Assembly (NCBI GenBank): GCA_028292505.1
Contig: JAQGMF010000051.1
Location: 1-64,000 of the forward strand
Direction: 5' to 3'
Source: Rhodocyclales bacterium
GTDB taxonomy: Bacteria; Pseudomonadota; Gammaproteobacteria; Burkholderiales; Rhodocyclaceae
DNA length: 64,000 nucleotides
Positions 44,068 through 51,976 of the stretch are shown piece after piece. The translations under genes and the position numbers were made by a program. The first letter of the stretch is position 1. Each line of letters opens with the position of its first letter. The notes under the pieces were generated by a model, which saw only the letters and a list, made by a program, of their open reading frames with translations, did not search any database and was not told where the DNA came from.

Positions 44068-45243
44068 TCAGCGCCCGCGAGTGGTCAGCGCCAGCTCGCC
44101 CTGCGACGAATCGTTTGTCGTTGATTCGCCGACTGCGGATAGGGCGCTGGCGCGCACACCGAGCAAGCGCAATTTCTTCTCCAGCGGTACGCGTCGCAGA
44201 CACTCTCCGGCCGCGCGCCGGATCGTGGCCGCGTCGGCTGTGGCGGTGGGTAGTGTCAGGTCGCGCGTCACCGCACGAAAGTCGTCATAGCGCAGCTTGA
44301 TGCCGATGGTGCGGCTGACATAGGCTTTGCGCTGCAGGTCTTCCGCCAGCTTCGTGCACAGCGCCGTGAATATCTCGCTCAATGCCGTGCGGTCATGACG
44401 TGCGTGCAGGTCGTGCTCGAATGTCGTCTCGCGGCTGATGGACTTCGGCTCCGAGCGGGTCACGACCGGCCGCTCGTCGATACCGTGTGCGACCTCATTT
44501 AACCAGATGGCATAGCTGCGGCCGAAGTGCGTTTGCAATAAGGCGGGTTCGGCCAGCGCCAGATCGCCGATGGTGGCAATGCCCAGCGTCGCAAGTTTCT
44601 CCGTCGCTTTTGGTCCGATGCCATTGATCTTGCGCACCGGCAAGGGCCAGATGCGTTGCGGGATGTCTTCCATGCCGAGGATGGTTATGCCATTAGGTTT
44701 TTCGAGATCCGAACATATCTTTGAGAGCAGCTTGTTCGGCGTGATGCCGATCGAGCAGGACAGCCCGGTTGCATCGCGCACGGCCTGCTTGATGCGCCAG
44801 GCAAGCGGGATGCTGTCTTCATCCATCTCGCTCAGATCGATGTAGATTTCATCGATACCACGGTCTTCGATCTGCGGCGCGATACTCGCTACGGCGGTCT
44901 TGAAGAGACGCGAGTAATGTCGGTAAGCGTCGAAATCGACCGGCAGCAGAACGGCGTCGGGCGCCAGTTGCGCCGCCTTCATCATACCCATGGCGGAGAA
45001 GACGCCCAGGGCGCGCGCTTCATAAGTGGACGTGGTAATTACGCCGCGGCCAACGTAGTCGCGCAGCCTGGCGAAACGATGGCTGCCATCGGCGAGCACC
45101 TGCGGCTGCTGATCGCGCCGGCCACCGATCACCACCGGCTCGCCACGCAACTCCGGATAGCGCAGTAACTCGACGGACGCATAGAAAGCATCCATGTCGA
45201 GATGGGCGATGCGGCGCTGCGCGGGATGTGGATCGGACAACAT
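44068..45243 (-). CDS. dinB: DNA polymerase IV (Y-family)
   Basis: 391 residues. It opens I-A-H-L-D-M-D-A-F-Y-A-S-V-E, the palm carries the metal site and I-D-E-I-Y-I-D-L-S-E, and thumb and little-finger domains follow. It performs error-prone translesion synthesis. No beta-clamp motif could be confirmed by eye at the C-terminus. The ATG at 45243 is directly the family start. No SOS box could be recognised upstream. Confidence 0.95.
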   Translation of the reverse strand: MLSDPHPAQRRIAHLDMDAFYASVELLRYPELRGEPVVIGGRRDQQPQVLADGSHRFARLRDYVGRGVITTSTYEARALGVFSAMGMMKAAQLAPDAVLLPVDFDAYRHYSRLFKTAVASIAPQIEDRGIDEIYIDLSEMDEDSIPLAWRIKQAVRDATGLSCSIGITPNKLLSKICSDLEKPNGITILGMEDIPQRIWPLPVRKINGIGPKATEKLATLGIATIGDLALAEPALLQTHFGRSYAIWLNEVAHGIDERPVVTRSEPKSISRETTFEHDLHARHDRTALSEIFTALCTKLAEDLQRKAYVSRTIGIKLRYDDFRAVTRDLTLPTATADAATIRRAAGECLRRVPLEKKLRLLGVRASALSAVGESTTNDSSQGELALTTRGR

Positions 45244-45321
45244 AGGCCGGAAACTTTACAGCCATCCCGGCGCAAGGTGTAACTGCAGTGAGGAACTCTG
45301 CCGCGTAGTCGCCACGACACA

Positions 45322-45576
45322 TCAATCGTCGTGCGAGAACGCCATATCTTTCAATACGTTTTCGCCACTGACTTCGAGGAACGGGTCTTCACCCGCTTCC
45401 TGTCGCACGTTCACGACGACGCTTGTGCCGTCGTCGCCATCGAGCACGAGCGCATCCTTGCCGTCCTCGCCGATGATCAATCTTGCACTGAGAATTGTCA
45501 GGCCTTCCAGTTCGCGAATTCGGATCGGCGGACGGCTCGTCGAAGTATCGGTGCCTTGTGCTGCTGTATTCATCAT
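45322..45576 (-). CDS. Hypothetical small acidic protein
   Basis: 84 residues, acidic, mainly beta-strand-like, with I-R-I-R-E-L-E-G-L-T-I-L-S-A-R-L-I-I-G and D-A-L-V-L-D-G-D-D-G-T-S-V-V-V-N-V. I do not recognise a family. A clear GAGGAGG lies seven bases upstream of the ATG at 45576, which supports it as a real gene. It follows dinB's start region on the same strand with 78 bases between. Confidence 0.6.
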   Translation of the reverse strand: MMNTAAQGTDTSTSRPPIRIRELEGLTILSARLIIGEDGKDALVLDGDDGTSVVVNVRQEAGEDPFLEVSGENVLKDMAFSHDD

Positions 45577-45712
45577 TGCCTTACCTCCTCGCAGGCTTTC
45601 AGCAGGAAGCGTTCCTACCTGGCAGTCCATTTCGATAGATGCCAAATGCATAAAAACTAGGAATTGCGGTACATGTCTTGCTATCGATTCGGCCAGATGA
45701 AGTTTGAAGTGC

Positions 45713-45766
45713 TGTGGGAGCGGGCTGACAGCGGCCTTGCGGTCGCGGGCATGGCCCGCTCCTGCA
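45713..45766. repeat. REP-like palindromic element
   Basis: TGTGGGAGCGGGC (45713-45725) is nearly complementary to GCCCGCTCCTGCA (45754-45766), with an inner palindromic CGGTCGCGGGCATG stretch. This is the shape of the repetitive extragenic palindromes common in Pseudomonas and Xanthomonas-type genomes. I found only one copy in the window. It lies in the 394-base gap 45577-45970, which otherwise holds the zinc-operon promoter region. Confidence 0.6.
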
Positions 45767-45885
45767 AAAGGCTCCTTGCCGTGCCCACCCTCGGTTACAC
45801 CTCAGCGGAGAACGCTTTGCAGTGGCCCCGCGCCAGCGGCTTACGATTGCTCTCCAGGGGCAGACAACTCGCGAAAATACAAGGC

Positions 45886-45940
45886 TTGCGGTATATGGCC
45901 GGAATGGTTGTATAATCAAGCTCATGCAACAATGTTGCAT
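45886..45940 (+). promoter_or_regulatory. Promoter and Zur-type operator of the TonB receptor operon
   Basis: TTGCGG (45886-45891) and TATAAT (45911-45916) are spaced by 19 bases. Immediately downstream, overlapping the expected transcription start, is the perfect palindrome ATGCAAC-AAT-GTTGCAT (45924-45940). A nearly identical palindrome precedes the zur gene (55861-55877), so this is the likely site where Zur represses the receptor, ExbB, ExbD and TonB genes when zinc is plentiful. Confidence 0.65.
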
Positions 45941-45970
45941 TAAAATCACATTACCTCCGTCGTACTCGGT

Positions 45971-46312
45971 ATGATCCGTCGTCTGCAGATATTCGCACTG
46001 GCCCTCTGCCTCCTGCTCGCGCAGCAAGGCGCGATATTGCATGCGCTGTCGCATTTGAGTGACAAACCTGCGTTGAGTGTGTCTGCGGTCGATCATGCTA
46101 CCGGCAAGAAACTTGTCGGTGATAGCGACGATGATGACGGCATATGTCTGCAGTGCCTGGCTTTTGCCGCGATGGTGGCGGCCATACACGTCGTCTGGCC
46201 TCGCATTGCGGCCACCGCTTGTCGATTCCTGATTTGTACCGTCAGCTTTGCCAGTATTTCCCAGCGTGCGCCGCAGCTCTATGCCGCGCGCGCACCGCCT
46301 TTCTTCTCCTGA
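45971..46312 (+). CDS. DUF2946-like small exported protein preceding the TonB receptor
   Basis: 113 residues. A signal peptide (I-F-A-L-A-L-C-L-L-L-A-Q-Q-G-A) precedes a histidine pair (H-A-L-S-H), an acidic stretch D-S-D-D-D-D-G and a C-L-Q-C motif, then a hydrophobic segment and a short basic tail with R-A-P-P. The pattern of His near the start, C-x-x-C and R-A-P-P matches DUF2946 proteins often found beside TonB receptors for metals. A metal-binding role is plausible but unproven. No good ribosome site is seen upstream of the ATG. First gene after the Zur-type operator. Confidence 0.6.
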   Translation: MIRRLQIFALALCLLLAQQGAILHALSHLSDKPALSVSAVDHATGKKLVGDSDDDDGICLQCLAFAAMVAAIHVVWPRIAATACRFLICTVSFASISQRAPQLYAARAPPFFS

Positions 46313-46432
46313 TTCATTCTGATCGTCACGGACCGGCCCGCGCGTCTGCACACGCGTAGTCGCTCCACGCCCGTTCGTCCCGTATGGCCAGAGGCGAAGC
46401 CGCTGCCTGGTCGTTTAGACAGGAGTAAAGAA

Positions 46433-48805
46433 ATGATGCACGCTCAATTGAGCGTCATGGCTGTTGCCATGGCGTTCGCCTTCGCTCAATCCGCCACTGC
46501 AGCCGATACCGTTGTTGCCAGTCAACCTCTGATCGCCGCAAGCCTTCATGGGGTGGTGCGCAACGCTAAAGGGCAGGCCCAGGCCGATGCCGTTGTTACG
46601 CTTCAAGACGGGCAGGGGCATACGGTTGCCAGCACACACAGCGGCCCAGACGGCATCTATGTATTCGCAGGACTGCCGCCAGGCCCATACACGGCGCATG
46701 CCCTGGCAGGCGATGCAGTGGCCAGCAGCGAGGTGCTGACATTGGCGGCGGGTAATACCGATGCTGAGCCATTGAACCTCGAAGCACCACGCAGCACGTC
46801 GACTGTCGAAGTCGTCGGCCGCCGGCTGGACCGCGCGCGCAACGGGCTCTCGCCAGATACCGGCAGCAGCATTTACCGCATGAACGAGAAAGACATCGCT
46901 GCGCTACCGCAGGGCAATGCGACGCCTTTCAATCAAGTGCTCCTGCAAGCCCCCGGCGTGGTGCAGGATTCCTACGGACAACTGCACGTGCGCGGCGACC
47001 ATAGCAATCTGCAATATCGCGTCAATGGCGTTGTCATACCCGAAGCGATGTCAGGCTTTGGTCAGGCGCTGGACGCACGCTTTGCGCACCAGATCAATGT
47101 GCTCACCGGCGCACTGCCCGCGCAGTACGGATATCGCACGGCAGGCGTGGTCGATATCAGCTCGCGTGACGGCTTGCTCGACAAGGGCGGCAGCGTGACG
47201 ATGACAACGGGCAATCACGGGAATTTCGGCACCGATGCGGATGTCGCCGGCGTGACAAGCAACGGTCTGAGCTATTTCCTCTCCGGCTCCTACTTGAGCA
47301 ACAATCAGGGCATCGAGAATCCCACGACCTCGCACGAAGCGCTGCACGATCGTACCGAGCAGAGCAAGAGCTTCGGCTATTTCTCCTACCTGCTCAACGA
47401 TACGAGTCGTCTCAACTTCCTCTTCGGCAACAGCGACAGCAAGTTCCAGATTCCGAATGTACCGGGGCAGACGCCGGACTTTTCGCTGGCCGGTGTCGGC
47501 AGTATTGATTCGGCATCGCTCGACGCGCGCCAGCACGAGAAGAGTGCCTTCCAGATCACTTCCCTGCAAAGCAGCCTGGGCAACGCCACGGATTTCCAAT
47601 TGTCGCTGTTCCACAGCAATAGTTCGGTGCAATACCGGCCAGATCCGGTGGGCGACCTCATGTTTAATGGCGTCGCGGCCGACATCAACCGTCGTATCGA
47701 CACCGTCGGCCTGCAAGGCGACATGAGCTGGCGCGCCAGCGATACGCATACGGTGCGTAGCGGCATCTACACCAATCACCAGCGTACTTTTGTCGACAAC
47801 ACCTCGCAGGTCTTCCCGCTCGATGCCGGGGGCGACCCACTGGATACGCCCAAGACCATCGTCGACAACACGCGCCTCAACGGTGGCCTGTTCGGTGTCT
47901 ACCTGCAGGACGAGTGGAAACTGCAGCCAGCGCTCACGCTCAACTACGGTGCGCGCTACGACACTGTGCATACCGTGTCGCACGAGCGCCAGCTGAGTCC
48001 GCGCATCGGCCTCGTATATGACATCAGCACACAGACGCGCCTGCATGCAGGTTATGCGCGCTACTTCACGCCGCCGCCGACGGAGAAAATCGACAACACC
48101 TCGGTGGCGAAATTCGACAACACCAGCAACGCGCTGCCTTCCGACGCCAACACCTCGGTGATGTCGGAGCGCAGTCACTACTTCGATGCCGGCATCACGC
48201 ATCAGCTGACTGCCAATACTACGATTGGCCTCGACACCTATTACCGTCGCGTACGCAATCTGCAGGACGAGGGCCAGTTCGGCAATGCACTGATCTTCTC
48301 GGCCTTCAACTTCAAGGAGGGCCGCATCTACGGCAGCGAGCTCACTGCCAGCTACCACGGTAGCGCGCTGTCGGCGTATGCCAACGTGGGCTATTCGATT
48401 GCTCAAGGTCGCAACATCGTGACGGGACAATTCAATTTCGGTCCCGATGAGCTGGACTACATCGCGAATCACTGGGTGCATCTCGATCACGACCAGCACT
48501 GGACGGCTTCGACAGGCGTCTCGTACCTGTGGCAGGGAACCACCGTCGGTGTCGATGCGCTTTATGGCAGCGGCTTGCGGCGCGGCTTCGCCAACACGGA
48601 CCACATGCCCGGCTACGTGCAGGTCAACGTCGGTGCCTCGCGTCCCTTCGAGTTCGCCGCAGTCGGCAAGATGAGCGCGCGGCTGGCAATCATCAATCTG
48701 CTTGATCACTCCTACGCGTTGCGCGATGGCAGCGGCATCGGTGTCGGCGCGCCGCAGTACGGTCCGCGCCGTACCGTGACTGTGAGCCTGAGCAAGTTTT
48801 TCTGA
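46433..48805 (+). CDS. TonB-dependent outer-membrane receptor, probable zinc uptake
   Basis: 790 residues. A signal peptide (about 1-24) is followed by a carboxypeptidase-like beta domain (L-H-G-V-V-R-N-A-K-G-Q-A-Q-A-D-A-V-V-T-L), then the plug with G-R-R-L-D-R-A-R-N-G-L and the L-H-V-R-G-D-H-S-N block. The barrel ends in aromatic K-F-F, as for outer-membrane beta barrels. It should import a ligand using energy from ExbB-ExbD-TonB encoded just downstream. The Zur-type operator upstream and the zinc transporter genes on the other arm suggest a zinc complex as ligand. The ATG at 46433 has AGGAG seven bases before it. Confidence 0.9.
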   Translation: MMHAQLSVMAVAMAFAFAQSATAADTVVASQPLIAASLHGVVRNAKGQAQADAVVTLQDGQGHTVASTHSGPDGIYVFAGLPPGPYTAHALAGDAVASSEVLTLAAGNTDAEPLNLEAPRSTSTVEVVGRRLDRARNGLSPDTGSSIYRMNEKDIAALPQGNATPFNQVLLQAPGVVQDSYGQLHVRGDHSNLQYRVNGVVIPEAMSGFGQALDARFAHQINVLTGALPAQYGYRTAGVVDISSRDGLLDKGGSVTMTTGNHGNFGTDADVAGVTSNGLSYFLSGSYLSNNQGIENPTTSHEALHDRTEQSKSFGYFSYLLNDTSRLNFLFGNSDSKFQIPNVPGQTPDFSLAGVGSIDSASLDARQHEKSAFQITSLQSSLGNATDFQLSLFHSNSSVQYRPDPVGDLMFNGVAADINRRIDTVGLQGDMSWRASDTHTVRSGIYTNHQRTFVDNTSQVFPLDAGGDPLDTPKTIVDNTRLNGGLFGVYLQDEWKLQPALTLNYGARYDTVHTVSHERQLSPRIGLVYDISTQTRLHAGYARYFTPPPTEKIDNTSVAKFDNTSNALPSDANTSVMSERSHYFDAGITHQLTANTTIGLDTYYRRVRNLQDEGQFGNALIFSAFNFKEGRIYGSELTASYHGSALSAYANVGYSIAQGRNIVTGQFNFGPDELDYIANHWVHLDHDQHWTASTGVSYLWQGTTVGVDALYGSGLRRGFANTDHMPGYVQVNVGASRPFEFAAVGKMSARLAIINLLDHSYALRDGSGIGVGAPQYGPRRTVTVSLSKFF

Positions 48806-48858
48806 TCCTTGCTGCGATCCAAGACCGGGCCGCAGCGCCACTTTTTCCGGAGAAATGA

Positions 48859-49476
48859 ATGCTCGATTTACTGATCCGCCTTTCCATCATGTCCAAGGGT
48901 CTGATTCCCTTCATGGCAGTGATATTCCTCGCCTCACTGGCGGCCATTGCCGAGCGCCTGTACTTCTTCGCCAGGACCCTGCGTGCCGGGGAAAGCATCG
49001 AGCACGACATCAGGCTCATGCGTCATGGCAACCGTGACGACCTGGAGAAGATTCGCCAGCACTATGCCGATACCATACAGGTGCCGCTGGTACAGGCCGC
49101 CCTCGCGGCGCGGGACGAAGATGCCGAAGCGATGGACCGGCGCATCGAGGAAGCGGCCATGTGGCAATACCCCTTGATGGATCGCAACCTGTGGGTGGTC
49201 GATACGGCCGTAACGCTCGGTCCGCTGCTCGGCCTGCTCGGCACCATCATCGGCATGATTGAGTCCTTCGGCATTCTCGACAAGGTCGGCTCGGGCAATC
49301 CCGCAGCCGTCACCGGCGGCATTGCGAATGCATTGATCGCTACCGCGCTGGGCTTGTCGATTGCCATCGTCTCGCTGATCTTCCTAAATTATTTCAGGAA
49401 GCGCCTGCAGTTAAGCCTGCACCAGCTGGACCTGATCAAGACCATGCTGATCAACCGCCTGCACGGCGCCGCGTGA
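48859..49476 (+). CDS. exbB: ExbB/TolQ/MotA-family proton channel protein
   Basis: 205 residues with three membrane segments (about 15-35, 112-135, 155-178). The family core G-P-L-L-G-L-L-G-T-I-I-G-M-I and G-G-I-A-N-A-L-I-A-T-A-L-G-L are visible. ExbB forms the pentameric proton channel powering TonB. It starts 53 bases after the receptor stop, with GGAG upstream, and is followed by exbD (10-base gap). Confidence 0.93.
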   Translation: MLDLLIRLSIMSKGLIPFMAVIFLASLAAIAERLYFFARTLRAGESIEHDIRLMRHGNRDDLEKIRQHYADTIQVPLVQAALAARDEDAEAMDRRIEEAAMWQYPLMDRNLWVVDTAVTLGPLLGLLGTIIGMIESFGILDKVGSGNPAAVTGGIANALIATALGLSIAIVSLIFLNYFRKRLQLSLHQLDLIKTMLINRLHGAA

Positions 49477-49486
49477 GGACGTTGTC

Positions 49487-49906
49487 ATGAAGAATAGAAA
49501 GTATTTCGAGCCCATCCACGCCCGCATCGAAATCATCCCGATGATCGACATCATGATGTTTCTGCTGGTGTTCTTCATGGTCGTGACCCTGCGCATGATC
49601 GCAGGCTCCGGCATCAAGCTGGACCTGCCGCACATGCTCAGCGCGCAGGATCTGAATCCGCCGTTCAAACTGACCGTCAGTGTCCGTCGTGACGGCGCGT
49701 TGTTTGTCGATCAGCAGCAAGTCTCCGGCGCCGCGCTGACGGGCCGTCTGCAGGCGATGCACACGCTGCATCCGCAGATCGAAGTGATCATCGCGGCGGA
49801 CGAGAGCGCCTTGCACAAGAACGTCATGACGGCGATGGATGCCGTCCGGCTTGCCGGCATCGATGCGGTTGGTATCGCCGCACAGCAGGACACTGCCGCA
49901 CCATGA
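49487..49906 (+). CDS. exbD: ExbD-family energy transducer subunit
   Basis: 139 residues. One N-terminal membrane helix with the functional aspartate (P-M-I-D-I-M-M-F-L-L-V-F-F) is followed by a periplasmic domain. It works with ExbB to convert proton flow into TonB motion. The stop overlaps the tonB start by four bases (ATGA). Confidence 0.93.
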   Translation: MKNRKYFEPIHARIEIIPMIDIMMFLLVFFMVVTLRMIAGSGIKLDLPHMLSAQDLNPPFKLTVSVRRDGALFVDQQQVSGAALTGRLQAMHTLHPQIEVIIAADESALHKNVMTAMDAVRLAGIDAVGIAAQQDTAAP

Positions 49907-50613
49907 ACACTGCGCTCAGGCGCGGTGCCCTGTGGGCGGAACGCGATGCTGGCGCTGGCACGTATTCCTTCTCTTGGCCGCGTGCGCTATTGCTGGCTGC
50001 AATCATCGAGATCGGCCTCGTGGTGGGCCTGAGCCGCATCGACTGGAGCCCGCCAGCGTCGCCGAGGCATGACAAAGTCATTCGCGTGGCGATCCTGCCG
50101 CCACCTCCCATCGTCAAGAAACCGCCGCCATCGCCACCCGCGCCGGCACCCGCCAAGGCACCTGTCGTCCGCAAGCTGGCTGACAATCCACCGCCCAAGC
50201 CTCCGATCTCCACGCCAGCGCCGACTCCCGCACCACTGGCGGTCGCCACGCCCGCAGCACCCACCGCAACCGCGGTAGCGCCGACGCCGCCTGCACCCCA
50301 GCCGCAAGTCGTCGCCGTATCACCATCGACGAATAATGCTGGTCGCATACGCCGCGAGGGCGAGGTCAGTTGCACCAAGATCAAGCCGGAAATGCCGACG
50401 CGGGCAATCGAAGACGATATTGCCAGCGGCCGCGTGCGCTTTCTCGCCACGGTCGGCGCGGATGGCCACGTCAAAACCGTGGAGGTATTGCTGGCCGAAC
50501 CGCCCGGCTATTTCGAGCAGGCGGTCATGCGTAGCGTCAAACGCTGGATCTGTGAGCAGAACGGTGGCGACTACAAATTTCAGGGTGAGGTGTCATTCCG
50601 CCTCGATGGCTGA
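49903..50613 (+). CDS. tonB: TonB-family energy transducer
   Basis: 236 residues. One N-terminal membrane helix (A-L-L-L-A-A-I-I-E-I-G-L-V-V-G-L) is followed by a Pro/Ala-rich periplasmic spacer (about 65-145) and a C-terminal TonB domain ending Y-F-E-Q-A-V-M-R-S-V-K-R-W-I-C-E. It contacts the receptor TonB box. Its 3' end is partly duplicated 560 bases downstream as a decayed copy. Confidence 0.92.
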   Translation: MNTALRRGALWAERDAGAGTYSFSWPRALLLAAIIEIGLVVGLSRIDWSPPASPRHDKVIRVAILPPPPIVKKPPPSPPAPAPAKAPVVRKLADNPPPKPPISTPAPTPAPLAVATPAAPTATAVAPTPPAPQPQVVAVSPSTNNAGRIRREGEVSCTKIKPEMPTRAIEDDIASGRVRFLATVGADGHVKTVEVLLAEPPGYFEQAVMRSVKRWICEQNGGDYKFQGEVSFRLDG

Positions 50614-50781
50614 GGCGAACTGATTCAGACCATAGGCTCCAAGGTTGATGTTGGACAACACGGGTTGCGGAGCGATGCAAGGTCACCAATCAGGCGCTGT
50701 GCGAGTAGGCATGGTGCGATCTGAAGAGCGCAAGGCAATTTTGTTTTGCCAATGAAGCTATCACAAGCGATGGAGGTTTGA

Positions 50782-51144
50782 ATGAATTCCGGGCTTCGAA
50801 AATATGGGATGTCTGTGCTGACCATGCCGGTCCTGCTTGGCACCGCATGTAGCACAGTCTATGAGGGAAAATATCCCCGTGATGCGGGGTGGCGTTCCGG
50901 CACGGTGCTTGAAGTTGCACTGGGCGAACATCTAACCCAAGCCGGGCAACGAGATTGCCGTCAGTACTTGCCGCAAGAGCGTATGGCAAACCACACCTTT
51001 GCGACGGTGAGATTTGTTAATCGGTCCCGCATCTCGACCATCACCGTCATGTTGCAAAACGAAATACAGATCAAACCCAATGATCTCGTGTACATCAACG
51101 TGGCAGACTGCAATGCCTCTGTTATGCCACGCACGACGCCTTAA
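50782..51144 (+). CDS. Hypothetical lipoprotein
   Basis: 120 residues with a lipobox L-G-T-A-C (about 19-23) after a short signal sequence. The mature part contains A-T-V-R-F-V-N-R-S-R-I-S-T-I-T-V and two further cysteines (C-R-Q-Y and V-A-D-C-N) that could form a disulfide. I recognise no family. It lies in the gap between the two zinc-island arms, downstream of tonB by 168 bases in the same orientation, but its link to zinc is unknown. Confidence 0.65.
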   Translation: MNSGLRKYGMSVLTMPVLLGTACSTVYEGKYPRDAGWRSGTVLEVALGEHLTQAGQRDCRQYLPQERMANHTFATVRFVNRSRISTITVMLQNEIQIKPNDLVYINVADCNASVMPRTTP

Positions 51145-51171
51145 TATGACTTAAGCATCTAGATGTGTTAC

Positions 51172-51285
51172 GAACCACTGGGTTATTTCGAGCAGGCGGT
51201 GATTCGCAGCATACAACGCTGGACCTGCGAGCCGGACAGCGGCGAGTACAGGTTCCAGGGTGAGGTGTTATTCCGTCTCGATGGC
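51172..51285 (+). pseudogene. Decayed duplicate of the tonB 3' end
   Basis: These 38 codons translate to E-P-L-G-Y-F-E-Q-A-V-I-R-S-I-Q-R-W and then C-E-P-D-S-G-E-Y-R-F-Q-G-E-V-L-F-R-L-D-G. This matches the last residues of the intact TonB (50497-50610) at about two thirds of positions, including the shared Y-F-E-Q-A-V and F-R-L-D-G blocks. The original TGA stop is CGA here and the frame runs on to TAG at 51325. No upstream TonB parts are present, so it is a partial, old duplication. DNA similarity continues to about 51297. Confidence 0.75.
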
Positions 51286-51299
51286 CGAGGCGACCTGTT

Positions 51300-51968
51300 T
51301 CAGGGCGCAGGCTTCTGTATCACATAGGGCTCCACGCGCTGCGCGACAAGACGATAGCCGACCGAACCGAACGGACTGTCGCTGCGCACCGTCGTCAGCT
51401 TGCCAGTTATCCAAATGGCATCCATCATGCGCGCGCCCTTCACCGGGTTGTCGGGCTTGACGTCGATGATCTGGTTGGCGGGCGGCGGTGGGGTATGAAT
51501 GCAAGCGCCGAAGTACGGTACCAGCAGGAAGCTGCGCACTTCGTCCTTGTCCACGTCCATCGGTATCAGAAATCCCGGAATGCGCACCGTCACGCCGTTG
51601 AGCGCTTCAATCACCGGGGCCTTGTCCAGCGCTTCGCGCACGCGCTCCAAGGCAGCAACCGCGCGCGGATCGTTGTCGCTCATGCGCGAAAAATCCATGC
51701 CCTTGATGGACGCGTACGGATCCCAGTTCTTCGGATACAGATCGTCCCATTTGATCTGCCGGGGACCGTTCGCCACCGGCGCGGGCTGAGCGAGGCGATC
51801 ACCAACCTTGTATGCAGCGGAAGACGGGGGCGTTGCATAAGGCAATGCGGCGATGCGGGACGGTTTGAAGGTGGCGGCACGCATCACGGCGAATGCCGCT
51901 GCAGCTAAGCACATTATGCTGATGACGTAAATCGCGGGGCGAGTAAGTTTGCGTTGCGCGCCTGACAT
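51300..51968 (-). CDS. DUF3299-family membrane-anchored protein of the zinc ABC system
   Basis: 222 residues. An N-terminal membrane helix (I-Y-V-I-S-I-M-C-L-A-A-A-A-F-A-V) precedes a periplasmic domain with P-G-F-L-I-P-M-D, V-R-S-F-L-L-V-P-Y-F-G-A-C-I-H-T-P-P-P-P-A-N-Q and P-V-K-G-A-R, the hallmarks of DUF3299. Members occur beside FtsX/MacB-type permeases. The single Cys-His pair C-I-H-T-P could bind metal. The ATG at 51968 is chosen because AGGAG lies five bases upstream. It starts eight bases after the permease stop and is the last gene of the minus arm. Confidence 0.85.
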   Translation of the reverse strand: MSGAQRKLTRPAIYVISIMCLAAAAFAVMRAATFKPSRIAALPYATPPSSAAYKVGDRLAQPAPVANGPRQIKWDDLYPKNWDPYASIKGMDFSRMSDNDPRAVAALERVREALDKAPVIEALNGVTVRIPGFLIPMDVDKDEVRSFLLVPYFGACIHTPPPPANQIIDVKPDNPVKGARMMDAIWITGKLTTVRSDSPFGSVGYRLVAQRVEPYVIQKPAP

Positions 51969-51976
51969 GGAGACTC

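Noticed and set aside
45599..46351. Open frame of 250 codons on the minus strand opposite the promoter and DUF2946-like gene
   Set aside because: No motif, covers a REP-like palindrome and the operator region, and no ribosome site.
47051..48841. Open frame of 596 codons on the minus strand across the TonB receptor
   Set aside because: Antisense to a receptor with a signal peptide, plug motifs and a terminal aromatic residue; it shows no recognisable domain.
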